A stretch of DNA of 23,197 nucleotides from an uncultured Bacteroides sp. (GCA_959606905.1 CAUHML010000046.1:1-23197), one strand, 5' to 3'; positions 7,780 to 15,476 are shown, counted from the first letter of the stretch. Notes: a model not told the origin generated them from the letters alone. Numbers and translations are program-made.

Positions 7780-9042
7780 TTATTGAATAGTCAAATAGAT
7801 GGTACTTCCATCCACTCTGTGTTCACTATCTATTCCGAAATCATTCAGATAATTAACCAGATTATCCGCAAACGTGATGCAATCCATCGGCAAGCCGTCG
7901 CTGTCCTTTGCAGGAATCTGTATCGAATCAAATATCAGACTATCGTCCACAGCACCTTGAATATGGTAGCATCCTCCCTGAGCATTCTTCCTCACCCAGT
8001 TGCGTATATGCGCCGAAAGAGTAGTGCTCCCGTTTATCCGGCTGTTCATCGTATTGACAGCGTTATCAGCAAGACTGACCCGAAGAACTATCGTATTTCC
8101 CTGTTGGACTCTCCGGGCAAACTCCTTTGAAATATCTTTCAGAAAACCATCCAAAACATCCTGTGCCGCATACGCACATAGTTTGTCCACATCTGTTGTC
8201 CTAAAGCGGTTCGTCCAGCTTTTCCGGCTGGCTAAATCAATTCCTGTAGCGGTCTCACGAGCAGTCATAATCAACGATACCCTACTACCTGAGGTTGCCG
8301 ATATATCTTTCTTCAAATCAACAATCACATATACATCTGCCCCCGAATTCATCAACAACTGTTTATCATTGGAATCAGCATTCTTACTCTCCCATTCAGA
8401 AGCACGCAGAGTACCTGCCTGTTTTCCTTCGGCAGCTACCGTCTTCACACCAAGTTTGACGAATCCTTCTTTTACCGTACTTACCGCTACGCGAAGATCA
8501 AAATCATTTTTCAGGATACCGGCATACGAACTCCGGTCATTACTTTTATAAGGAACCACCATAATGGTTGGAAGAGCAACCTGTTGCCGGGTTTCTTCCA
8601 TCGACATCTCCTCCATGGGCTTTGTCATCAATTTGTTCCGTATCAAATCCTTTTTAAGTGCACCCAGTAAAATTTGGGCCGTAACCGTACCCTTATAAAG
8701 TCTGGAAGATTGTCGCACCGGTTCTTCGACCGTCTCATAATTTTTCACAAAAAGCATATAGCGTGAATTGAAAAACTGGTTCATATAGTAAGAGTCTTCT
8801 TTCCCAACCAGCGGCCGACCGTTTTCTACTCCGTCAATACCATTCAAGAAAAGAGCGTTGAAAATCGACTTCAATGCCATAGAATATACATCTTTCTTCT
8901 TTTCTGCTATTCCGGAAGCTGTGATAACAGCCAAATTATTATCTGCTTTCACGCAAGACAGATCATTGGAGTATAGCTCCTGTGCTGTGAGATGAATAGT
9001 ATATGTCGCCAGCAGGCTCAAAAGTAGTATTCGTAGTTTCAT
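7780..9042 (-). CDS. FlgT-N/TolB-like exported protein (possibly DUF6175)
   Basis: 420 residues with signal peptide MKLRILLLSLLATYTIHLTA. The N-terminal part (about 40-135) has helices of small residues followed by a beta stretch (YKGTVTAQILLGALKKDL), like the FlgT/LPP20 N-terminal fold. The central part (about 155-320) has LPTIMVVPY, then GADVYVIVDL and RVSLIMTARE, a TolB-N/CsgG-like alternating fold. The C-terminal 100 residues are unassigned. I believe a Bacteroidales family like this is catalogued as DUF6175, but that is from memory and unchecked. It is second in the operon, 39 bp after the CsgG-like gene, so it may be a direct partner of it. Confidence 0.75.
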   Translation of the reverse strand: MKLRILLLSLLATYTIHLTAQELYSNDLSCVKADNNLAVITASGIAEKKKDVYSMALKSIFNALFLNGIDGVENGRPLVGKEDSYYMNQFFNSRYMLFVKNYETVEEPVRQSSRLYKGTVTAQILLGALKKDLIRNKLMTKPMEEMSMEETRQQVALPTIMVVPYKSNDRSSYAGILKNDFDLRVAVSTVKEGFVKLGVKTVAAEGKQAGTLRASEWESKNADSNDKQLLMNSGADVYVIVDLKKDISATSGSRVSLIMTARETATGIDLASRKSWTNRFRTTDVDKLCAYAAQDVLDGFLKDISKEFARRVQQGNTIVLRVSLADNAVNTMNSRINGSTTLSAHIRNWVRKNAQGGCYHIQGAVDDSLIFDSIQIPAKDSDGLPMDCITFADNLVNYLNDFGIDSEHRVDGSTIYLTIQ

Positions 9043-9081
9043 TTTCTTTTTGCTAGGAGAAAAGTTGATAATTGAAATTGA

Positions 9082-9942
9082 TTATAGTGACAAAAAGGTA
9101 TCTTTCCTCGAAATGATAATCAACTTCCTTTCTTCCTTGGTAGCTCTCATGATTTCTTCCCCACCTTTGCTGACACTGCACAAAGAACGTGCCCCGCTCA
9201 ACACTTCTTTCACGTTTAAGCGACCGATTTCTTTCAATGACAGTTCACCGGCAATGTCCATCTCTATGTAAACAGTAAACTTCTGTCCTTTCTGTATACC
9301 TCTTTTTGTTCCAAGATCAACGTATACAGTTTGTGCTTTATCTTTCTTTGTGCTTTCCACTTGCACAATCGTACCTTGTATCTTAAAATTCTCGTTAACA
9401 AAGTCATCCATACTTATTTTGGCATAATCCAACGTTTTAATGATTGCCTCTTCAGGAGTATCTCCTATACTTCCCGTCAACCCTTCATGAGAGAAAGCCT
9501 GGGTACCTTTGAGCGTACCATTAGAAGGATCCACAATCTTTAATGTGTAAGAAACACTTCCTTTATAATAGGGCTTTCCTTTACTGTCCGTTTTTTTAAT
9601 GCCCTGCATACTTGTAATGTTCCCCTGAATCAGATATTTAGCTCCCAACGTCGTCATAGCCTCGCTTCTGGCAACAACATCTCCCATAGCGGAAGCTTCC
9701 TGACGCCGCCTGGCTTCGGTTTTCAATGCTTCATTAGAATCAACGTCAATCAACACGACACGATTCATTTCTTGAATACCTTCAATAATTTTATTACGCA
9801 AAGCTTCTGCTAAAATGTTGTTTATACTGCCAGGACGGGAAAAATAATCAATGTAAACGCTTTCTTTTCCATCTTCATTAGTTTGTGCATAACCTAACAT
9901 CGAAATTAAGCAGATTGAGAACAATAGTAAAATCTTCTTCAT
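9082..9942 (-). CDS. CsgG-like protein with FlgT-C-like tail
   Basis: 286 residues, first gene of the operon. A signal peptide ends at GYAQ, with no lipobox Cys, unlike E. coli CsgG, which is a lipoprotein. Residues about 27-185 follow the CsgG/TolB-N pattern: a beta strand (SVYIDYF), a helix, RVVLIDVD, then LGAKYLIQGNI and KGSVSYTLKIVD. Residues about 187-262 form a small beta domain (VYVDLGTKRGIQKGQKFTVY) that resembles the C-terminal domain of FlgT. CsgG forms the outer-membrane curli export pore; related folds occur in FlgO and LpoB. Whether this one forms a pore is not visible. It may be the core of an envelope complex built with the downstream LPP20 proteins. Confidence 0.8.
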   Translation of the reverse strand: MKKILLLFSICLISMLGYAQTNEDGKESVYIDYFSRPGSINNILAEALRNKIIEGIQEMNRVVLIDVDSNEALKTEARRRQEASAMGDVVARSEAMTTLGAKYLIQGNITSMQGIKKTDSKGKPYYKGSVSYTLKIVDPSNGTLKGTQAFSHEGLTGSIGDTPEEAIIKTLDYAKISMDDFVNENFKIQGTIVQVESTKKDKAQTVYVDLGTKRGIQKGQKFTVYIEMDIAGELSLKEIGRLNVKEVLSGARSLCSVSKGGEEIMRATKEERKLIIISRKDTFLSL

Positions 9943-10225
9943 GTTTGTTTTTCTTTTATTATTAATGAAATGTTTGTTTTTTAAGTGTTAAGAGTCACTG
10001 CGTGTTTCTCCGGTTGCAAAGTTAAGCACACATCAAGATCAATTGTATACACAATATTTACTACAACTATCCATTAAACGCATAGTATTATCCAAATATC
10101 AACGAGAAAGGAAAATATAAAAGGAATATTGCAGTATGTACGATAATATGAAGTATTTTTCTCTCATTCAAAATCTTTCCATCATTGTATTTTCTTCAGT
10201 TCCTTTGAATAAGTATAAAATAGCA
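9943..10225. other. Divergent intergenic region without genes
   Basis: About 280 bp, very AT-rich, between the operon start and the XRE gene promoter. Apart from the TAACTTTG element at 10017-10024 I see no frame, RNA gene or strong palindrome. Its place between an operon and an outward-facing DNA-binding protein makes it the natural spot for an operator, but no clear inverted repeat stands out. Confidence 0.5.
10017..10024 (-). promoter_or_regulatory. Candidate promoter of the CsgG/LPP20 operon
   Basis: On the minus strand this reads TAACTTTG, matching the Bacteroides -7 consensus TAnnTTTG, about 75 bp upstream of the first operon gene. A TTG lies only 15 bp further upstream (10042-10040), shorter than the usual 19-21, so the -33 part is weak. 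The 5' untranslated region would be about 65-70 nt. Confidence 0.45.
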
Positions 10226-10256
10226 TTTGTTATATCCGCTAAAATTGTTACATTTG
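10226..10256 (+). promoter_or_regulatory. Near-consensus Bacteroides promoter of the XRE gene
   Basis: TTTG at 10226-10229, a 19-bp spacer, then TACATTTG at 10249-10256, matching the Bacteroides -33/-7 consensus. Transcription would begin near 10263, about 27 nt before the ATG at 10290. It also rules out the longer reading frame that opens at 10227, inside the promoter. Confidence 0.75.
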
Positions 10257-10289
10257 TCGAATAAAAATTGCTTCCCAACAACAATATAC

Positions 10290-10685
10290 ATGGAAACGGA
10301 TTTAAAAAAGATAGTAGGACATCGGCTGCAAATGCTTCGTATGGAAAAGAATCTTACTCAAGAACAAATGGGAGAAAAGTTGAACCTGTCAACAAGTGCC
10401 TATTGTAAGATTGAGTATGGTGAAACCGACCTCACATTAACAAGGCTGAACAAAATAGCAGAAGTGCTAAATATGTCTGCATTGGAGCTATTTAATAAAA
10501 TAGATGGAAATGTGTATGTCAATAATACAGGTACAATCGGGACAAATATCGGAGTCGCGAAAGATTGTAGCACTGTCCGCATCGAAGCTGCAGAGGATCT
10601 CCGTGAACTAATCAAGGCAAACAGCCGGTTTATCGAGATATTGTGCAAACGCATAGAACTTTTAGAGAATAAAGTACTGGTATAG
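10290..10685 (+). CDS. XRE-family transcriptional regulator
   Basis: 131 residues from the ATG at 10290, chosen because the promoter lies over the upstream extension. Residues about 8-62 form a Cro/C1-type helix-turn-helix: LTQEQMGEKLNLSTSAYCKI, then GETDLTLTRLNKIAEVL. This gives the usual five-helix layout with the recognition helix at STSAYCKIE. A short Gly/Asn-rich stretch (about 70-90, with TGTIGTNIG) links to a C-terminal helix with leucine spacing that could dimerise. It is transcribed away from the CsgG/LPP20 operon, so it could regulate that operon, itself, or distant genes; the target is not visible. Confidence 0.85.
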   Translation: METDLKKIVGHRLQMLRMEKNLTQEQMGEKLNLSTSAYCKIEYGETDLTLTRLNKIAEVLNMSALELFNKIDGNVYVNNTGTIGTNIGVAKDCSTVRIEAAEDLRELIKANSRFIEILCKRIELLENKVLV

Positions 10686-10728
10686 TAACATACTCATAGA
10701 ATTATTACATTAAGGTAACAATAATGAG

Positions 10729-10798
10729 AATGCACAGATCACCGATTAGTTATCGATTTTCTGTGCATCACTACTATTTTAAAAACACTTTTAAGACA
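10729..10798 (-). repeat. Dispersed hairpin repeat, copy B
   Basis: TGCACAG at 10731-10737 pairs with CTGTGCA at 10761-10767, with inner CGAT/ATCG (10743-10746, 10752-10755). The flank CACTACTATTTTAAAAACAC, then TTTTAAGACA, is shared with copy C at 14120-14150. It lies between the convergent XRE and carboxyltransferase genes and could terminate the latter, since the minus strand after the hairpin is T-rich (TTCTCATTATTG). Confidence 0.7.
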
Positions 10799-10854
10799 CC
10801 CTACTAAAATTCTTTATTAGGTGTAGCTTATACCCCTAACTCTTATAAAAAGGC

Positions 10855-12633
10855 TTACGCAAAGATATCACTGCGTAGAATATAACCGATTACATCTCCT
10901 TTACGTACATTGGTACCTTGTTGCGCACATATTTCCACCACACGTCCGGTAAATCCGGTCAGAATCTTTTCATATTCTCCCCATGGGGTAGAAAGATAAC
11001 AAAAGACTTCATCATGCTGATATTTACGTCCGATGAATGGAGCAATGGATGGTCCCTCTACGGAAACTTCCCAAAGTACCTGCCCGTTATCAGGAGCAAT
11101 GACCGGGTCTGCTTTGGCACGTTTCAATTTCTTAATTTCCTCTTCCGAATATCCGTTCTTTGCCATTGCTGCATCTTTAGCATGTTGTAACTCTTCCTCA
11201 AAACGCTTTTTGGCAACCCCGGACTTATAATCACGATACTGGCGATCGTGCATGGCCAGTTCGAAAAGTTCCTCGTCATCCTCTCCATATTCCCAGCCAT
11301 TTTCATCCATTTCCTTTCGATATTCATCCAAAGCATCCGGATAATTCAACTGCGGGTCGGTATCGACAAATTCATATCCTTTAGATTCCGCCAACTCTAT
11401 AATCTCTGGAGCGAGCTTACCCGGAAGACGTCCACTTTTACCCAGAATCATATCCCAAGTGTGGTTATCTATCATTGTCCAGCGATCTTCCCCTTTTACC
11501 TGCTGCATAAGATTCATTAATGCAACATTCTTCACATACTGGCTGAAAGGAGTCACCAAAGGAGGATACCCCAGCTTAGGCCATACATATTCCACTTCAT
11601 CAAAAAGCATCACAAGCAAATCATCCAGACTAAGTTCCGGCTCATTCTTACTCCTTAATATCATATTGATACCGGAATGTACTCCTTTCAAGTCTACCAT
11701 CATGGAACCCATCATACCACCCGGCAAACCACATTTCAGTAGAAGTGAAGACATGTATTTATTGGTAGGATCCATAAAATAACCCAGAAAATCATCAATG
11801 AATTTTTGCGTCATAGCACGAGCTTTCATATATGCTTTCATATTTATGTCGGGAACCTGGAAGCCTAAATCTTTCAACATAGCCTGCACAGAGATTACGT
11901 CCGGATGCACTTTGCCCCAAGACATCGGTTCCATAGCCACATCAATGATGTCCGCACCATTTTCGCAAACCTCAAGGATAGAAGCCATAGACAATCCCGG
12001 TCCGCTATGACCATGATATTGAATCAATATATCCGGATGTTTCTCCTTGATAGTCCTGACCAATTCTCCTAACATACCCGGACGACCGATACCCGCCATA
12101 TCCTTCAAGCATATTTCAGGTGCACCGGCCTCAATCAGTTGATCGGCAATTCGGACATAATACTCAACAGTGTGTACGGGAGAATAGGTGATACAAAGAG
12201 TTGCCTGCGGAATCATACCTGCTTCCAAAGCATATTTAATAGAAGGAATGATATTTCTTGTTTCGTTCAGTCCACAGAAAATGCGTGTGATGTCCACTCC
12301 TTGCGCGTGCTTGACTTTATACATCAATTTACGCACATCTGCCGGAACCGGATACATACGCAACGCATTCAATCCGCGATCGAGCATATGCGTTTGAATA
12401 CCCGCTTCTTTAAAAGGTGCGGTAAAAGCACGGACAGCCTTATTAGGATTTTCGCCGTACAACAGATTCACTTGCTCAAAAGCACCGCCATTCGTTTCAA
12501 CTCTGGCAAAACAGCCCATCTCAATAATCAAAGGAGCGATACGGACAAGCTGATCAACCCGAGGTTGATATTTACCGGAAGATTGCCACATGTCCCGATA
12601 AACAAGACTGAATTTAATTTCCTTTTTCATCAT
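10855..12633 (-). CDS. Carboxyltransferase-family protein (oxaloacetate decarboxylase / pyruvate carboxylase B-like), biotin lysine absent
   Basis: 592 residues from the ATG at 12633; the longest frame begins with a TTG at 12639 and another ATG follows at 12630. The N-terminal two thirds is an HMGL-like carboxyltransferase TIM barrel with RDMWQS (D14), CLKDMAG (Lys177, the usual carbamylated lysine) and YHGHSG (His207, His209, metal ligands). A PYC/OADA-type domain follows. The C-terminal 75 residues look like a biotinyl/lipoyl fold (PDNGQV, then GFTGRVVEICAQQG). Where EAMKM should be it reads PWGEYEK, so Gly552 sits in the biotin-lysine position. The family normally moves carboxyl groups between biotin and pyruvate/oxaloacetate. 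This member may be biotin-independent or act on another substrate. It stands alone, with no biotin carboxylase nearby. Confidence 0.85.
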   Translation of the reverse strand: MMKKEIKFSLVYRDMWQSSGKYQPRVDQLVRIAPLIIEMGCFARVETNGGAFEQVNLLYGENPNKAVRAFTAPFKEAGIQTHMLDRGLNALRMYPVPADVRKLMYKVKHAQGVDITRIFCGLNETRNIIPSIKYALEAGMIPQATLCITYSPVHTVEYYVRIADQLIEAGAPEICLKDMAGIGRPGMLGELVRTIKEKHPDILIQYHGHSGPGLSMASILEVCENGADIIDVAMEPMSWGKVHPDVISVQAMLKDLGFQVPDINMKAYMKARAMTQKFIDDFLGYFMDPTNKYMSSLLLKCGLPGGMMGSMMVDLKGVHSGINMILRSKNEPELSLDDLLVMLFDEVEYVWPKLGYPPLVTPFSQYVKNVALMNLMQQVKGEDRWTMIDNHTWDMILGKSGRLPGKLAPEIIELAESKGYEFVDTDPQLNYPDALDEYRKEMDENGWEYGEDDEELFELAMHDRQYRDYKSGVAKKRFEEELQHAKDAAMAKNGYSEEEIKKLKRAKADPVIAPDNGQVLWEVSVEGPSIAPFIGRKYQHDEVFCYLSTPWGEYEKILTGFTGRVVEICAQQGTNVRKGDVIGYILRSDIFA

Positions 12634-12676
12634 AGCCAATAATAAGTGATTTTTTCTTCGGTTAACTTCACATATA

Positions 12677-12710
12677 CAAATATAAAGGTTTAAACTGACA
12701 TATAGTCAAA
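12677..12710 (-). promoter_or_regulatory. Candidate promoter of the carboxyltransferase gene
   Basis: On the minus strand: TTTG (12710-12707), a 22-bp spacer, then TATATTTG (12684-12677). The -7 is a full match to TAnnTTTG, while the spacer is one longer than usual. It lies about 45 bp upstream of the ATG at 12633. Confidence 0.55.
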
Positions 12711-12842
12711 CAATCACCTTAAAAAATAGATATAAAGAGATGTTTAATATCATAATGCAAGAAAACCACCTCTATATAGATCCATTCACTATAAATAACA
12801 AATCAAATTGTTTTATGTTCGCATTTATTCTTTTAAGAATAC

Positions 12843-12887
12843 TAACAAGTCTGTTAGTAACAACATTGTTAGTAACAAACTTGTTAG
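12843..12887. promoter_or_regulatory. Triple 14-bp palindromic operator upstream of the ATPase gene
   Basis: Three back-to-back palindromes of the form TAACAA-NN-TTGTTA, each followed by one G, at 12843-12856 (one mismatch), 12858-12871 and 12873-12886. The period is exactly 15 bp. The third overlaps the -33 element (TTG at 12881-12883) of the ATPase promoter. This is the layout of a repressor operator array. No obvious regulator for it lies next door. Confidence 0.7.
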
Positions 12888-12911
12888 TATTTCAAAGAAT
12901 CACTATATTTG
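12881..12911 (+). promoter_or_regulatory. Promoter of the AAA ATPase gene
   Basis: TTG at 12881-12883, a 20-bp spacer, then TATATTTG at 12904-12911, fitting the Bacteroides consensus. The start of transcription would be near 12918, about 20 nt before the ATG at 12938. The -33 part is embedded in the third palindrome of the upstream array. Confidence 0.7.
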
Positions 12912-12937
12912 CCCAATAAGAATAATAAAGAATAGTT

Positions 12938-14065
12938 ATGGAAAAGCCGTTTGTTTTTGGTGTAGCCACTTCCGGAGATAACTTTACAGATCGCGAAAAA
13001 GAGACTCAACGTTTACTCCTAAACTTTGCACATGGTGTAAATACAGTGCTTATTTCTCCTAGAAGATGGGGAAAAACATCACTAGTTAAGAAAGTAGCCC
13101 AGCTATCACAAGATAACAAGAGAAAAGTGGTCTACATAGACATTTTTTCCTGTCGCACCGAAAATGAGTTTTATCGTCTCTTTGCCACTTCTATCTTAAA
13201 ACAAACTTCTTCCAAATGGGAGGAATGGATAGAGAATACTAAACAATTCCTCTCACACATCAATCCCAAAATCTCTATCGGAGCAGATCCGATGAACGAT
13301 TTCTCTATATCATTCGAGTACAACATGCAAAATAATACGGAGAATGACATCTTACAGTTACCCGAAAAAATTGCAATAGAGAAAGGAATACAGATAGTCA
13401 TTTGCATTGATGAGTTCCAACAAATTTCGGATTTCGAAGATTCCAAAACGTTTCAGAAAAAGCTACGTAGCGTATGGCAATTACAACAACATGTCTCATA
13501 TTGTCTTTTCGGAAGTAAAAAGCATTTAATGAACGAACTTTTTGAAAAGAAGAATTTACCATTCTATAAATTTGGAGATGCTATCTATCTCGCAAAAATA
13601 GAAACAAAATACTGGATTGAATATATATGCAAACGATTTGAAAATACAGGAAAACACATTTCTCCCGAACTTGCAGAAGAAATCTGCCGCCTTGTAGACA
13701 ACCATTCGTCTTATGTACAGCAACTTTCCTGGCTACTTTGGATACGTACCATTAATACAGCAACCACAGAACAACTTTCTTATGCATTGGAAGACCTACT
13801 CGACCAAAACAATATTCTATTCCAAAGTGAAACAGAAAACCTTTCTGCCTATCAAATGAATTTTCTAAAAGCAATTGTTGATGGAATACACACTAAATTC
13901 AGCAGCAAAGAAGTCATTTCAAAATACAATTTAGGAACATCGGCCAATATTGTCCGCTTAAAAAATGCATTACTACAAAAGGAGCTCATAGAGACAAATG
14001 GAAAAGAGATAGTTCTTGCAGATCCAGTATTTGGAGTATGGTTTAAAAAAGAAATGCTTTACTGA
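12938..14065 (+). CDS. AAA/STAND-type ATP-binding protein
   Basis: 375 residues. The P-loop is SPRRWGKTSL (residues 40-49, Lys46, Thr47), in the G-x-R-R-x-G-K-T-S form of the ATPase_2/archaeal ATPase group. Walker B is IVICIDEF with Asp158 and Glu159. FGSKKHLMNE at about 190 would be the sensor region. The C-terminal 70 residues (about 305-375, FSSKEVISKYNLG, then LIETNGKEIVLADP) form a winged-helix-like domain usual for these proteins. They are common and multi-copy in Bacteroides; their function is not established, and STAND-like signalling or a role linked to mobile DNA is possible. The gene appears complete and is tightly controlled if the upstream palindromes are an operator. Confidence 0.85.
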   Translation: MEKPFVFGVATSGDNFTDREKETQRLLLNFAHGVNTVLISPRRWGKTSLVKKVAQLSQDNKRKVVYIDIFSCRTENEFYRLFATSILKQTSSKWEEWIENTKQFLSHINPKISIGADPMNDFSISFEYNMQNNTENDILQLPEKIAIEKGIQIVICIDEFQQISDFEDSKTFQKKLRSVWQLQQHVSYCLFGSKKHLMNELFEKKNLPFYKFGDAIYLAKIETKYWIEYICKRFENTGKHISPELAEEICRLVDNHSSYVQQLSWLLWIRTINTATTEQLSYALEDLLDQNNILFQSETENLSAYQMNFLKAIVDGIHTKFSSKEVISKYNLGTSANIVRLKNALLQKELIETNGKEIVLADPVFGVWFKKEMLY

Positions 14066-14080
14066 CATATATACAATAAA

Positions 14081-14150
14081 AGATGCACAGATTGCCGATC
14101 ATAAATCGATTCTCTGTGCATCACTACTACTCTAAAGACACTTTTAAGAC
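14081..14150. repeat. Dispersed hairpin repeat, copy C
   Basis: TGCACAG at 14084-14090 pairs with CTGTGCA at 14114-14120, extended by GA/TC outside and by CGAT/ATCG inside (14096-14099, 14105-14108). The flank CACTACTACTCTAAAGACAC, then TTTTAAGACA, matches copy B closely. It lies after the ATPase stop and directly before the start of the decayed nuclease gene at 14166. Unlike copies A and B it is not at the end of a minus-strand gene. Confidence 0.7.
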
Positions 14151-14165
14151 AAAACTAACTAAATT

Positions 14166-15354
14166 ATGGAAGAATATATAATACTGCGCAGAAAACGTAT
14201 CCCATACGGCATGATGAACTTCGCAGTAATCCGCCGCGACGACTGTTATTATGTGGACAAAATCCGGTTTATCCCCATGATAGAAGAGGCAGACAAGTTT
14301 TTCTTCTTTATTCGCCCGTGCCGTTTCGGCAAAAGTCTTACAGTAAATATGTTGCAACATTATTATGATATACTTGCCAAGAATAAGTTCGATGCCCTGT
14401 TTGACGACCTTTACATCGGAAAACACCCTACCCCCTGACCGGAACAGGTATTTGGTGCTGTATCTCAACTTCTCCGGAATAGTCGGTGAACTGCACAACT
14501 ACCGAAAGAGGCTGGATGCGCATTGTGGCACCACCTTTGAGAACTTCTGCAAAATATATGCCGACTATCTGCCACAAGATACGGTGGACGAATTGATAGA
14601 AATAATAAAACCCTAGTATGACAACTACTGCTTTACGGAAGAATGTTATGGCGAAACCACCATGTACAACTCAAATATGGTGCTCTACTTCGCCAAGAAT
14701 TATATTCAACGAGGCAAAGCACCCAGGGATCACCAACCCCGACAACTTTGTGAGCCTGCTCTATTATTTCGGCATGCTTACTATCAGTGGTATGTATGAA
14801 GGAAAGACTAAACTTACCATCCCCAATCAGGTAGTCCGCGAACAAATCTACACCTATCTGCTGAGTACTTATGACGAAGCCGATCTCAGTTTCAGCGGTT
14901 ACGAGAAGAACGAACTGCCAGCACCCTTGCCTACCACGCTAACTGGAAAGCCTATTTCGGTTATATTGCCGACTGCCTGAAACGTTACACTTCCCAACGC
15001 GACAAACAGAAAGGTGAACTTTTTGTCCACGGCTTTACGCTTGCCATGACGGCACAGAACCGCTTCTACCGTCCCATTTCCGAACAGGATACACAGGCAG
15101 GATATGTCGATATTTTCCTCTGTCCGCTACTGGATATCTATTCTGGCATGAAGCACAGCTACATTGTAGAACTGAAATACGCCAAATATAAAGACCCCGA
15201 AAGCCGTGTGGAAGAACTGCGTCTGGAAGGGATTACACAAGCTAACCGCTATGCAGAAACCGAGACGGTGAAGAATGCGGTCGATGCCACACAACTTCAT
15301 AAGATTGTGGTGGTGTATAAGGGAATGGATATGCCGGTATGTGAAGAAATTTAA
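14166..15354 (+). pseudogene. Broken AAA-ATPase-like / PD-(D/E)XK (DUF1703) protein
   Basis: A gene of the AAA-ATPase_like plus DUF1703 family, split over several frames. The N-terminus (14166-14436) carries IRPCRFGKSLTVNML, the family's P-loop. A one-base shift in the C-run near 14435 moves the reading to the frame of LYLNFSG. An in-frame TAG at 14614-14616 precedes YDNYCFTEE. A second shift near 14700 leads to NFVSLLYYFGMLTISGMYEG. A third near 14925 leads to WKAYFGYIADCL. The C-terminus keeps the nuclease motif (GYVDIFL, then IVELKY, then GITQANRY) up to the TAA at 15352-15354. With at least three shifts and one stop it cannot give a normal protein. The same frame continues past the stop for 28 codons (KLSNKAIQNLEHHWEW and on), perhaps another relic. 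Confidence 0.85.
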
Positions 15355-15476
15355 AGCAAACTCAGCAATAAAGCTATACAGAATCTCGAACATCACTGGG
15401 AATGGAAGCATATTGTGCCCGTTAACAGTGAAAATCCGTAAAAGAATTCAAAAGAGAAACAAATACAACAAAATTA

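Noticed and set aside
10227..10289. Longer N-terminus for the XRE gene starting at 10227
   Set aside because: The first ATG lies inside the -33 element of a near-consensus promoter, so it would not be transcribed. The ATG at 10290 gives a normal XRE start.
12841..12888. CRISPR array or replication iterons at the 15-bp period repeats
   Set aside because: The units are contiguous with no variable spacers, and the array overlaps a promoter with no replication gene nearby. An operator fits better.
15355..15441. Separate small gene after the broken nuclease
   Set aside because: The 28 codons continue the same frame past the stop but have no start codon or ribosome site. At most they are another relic.
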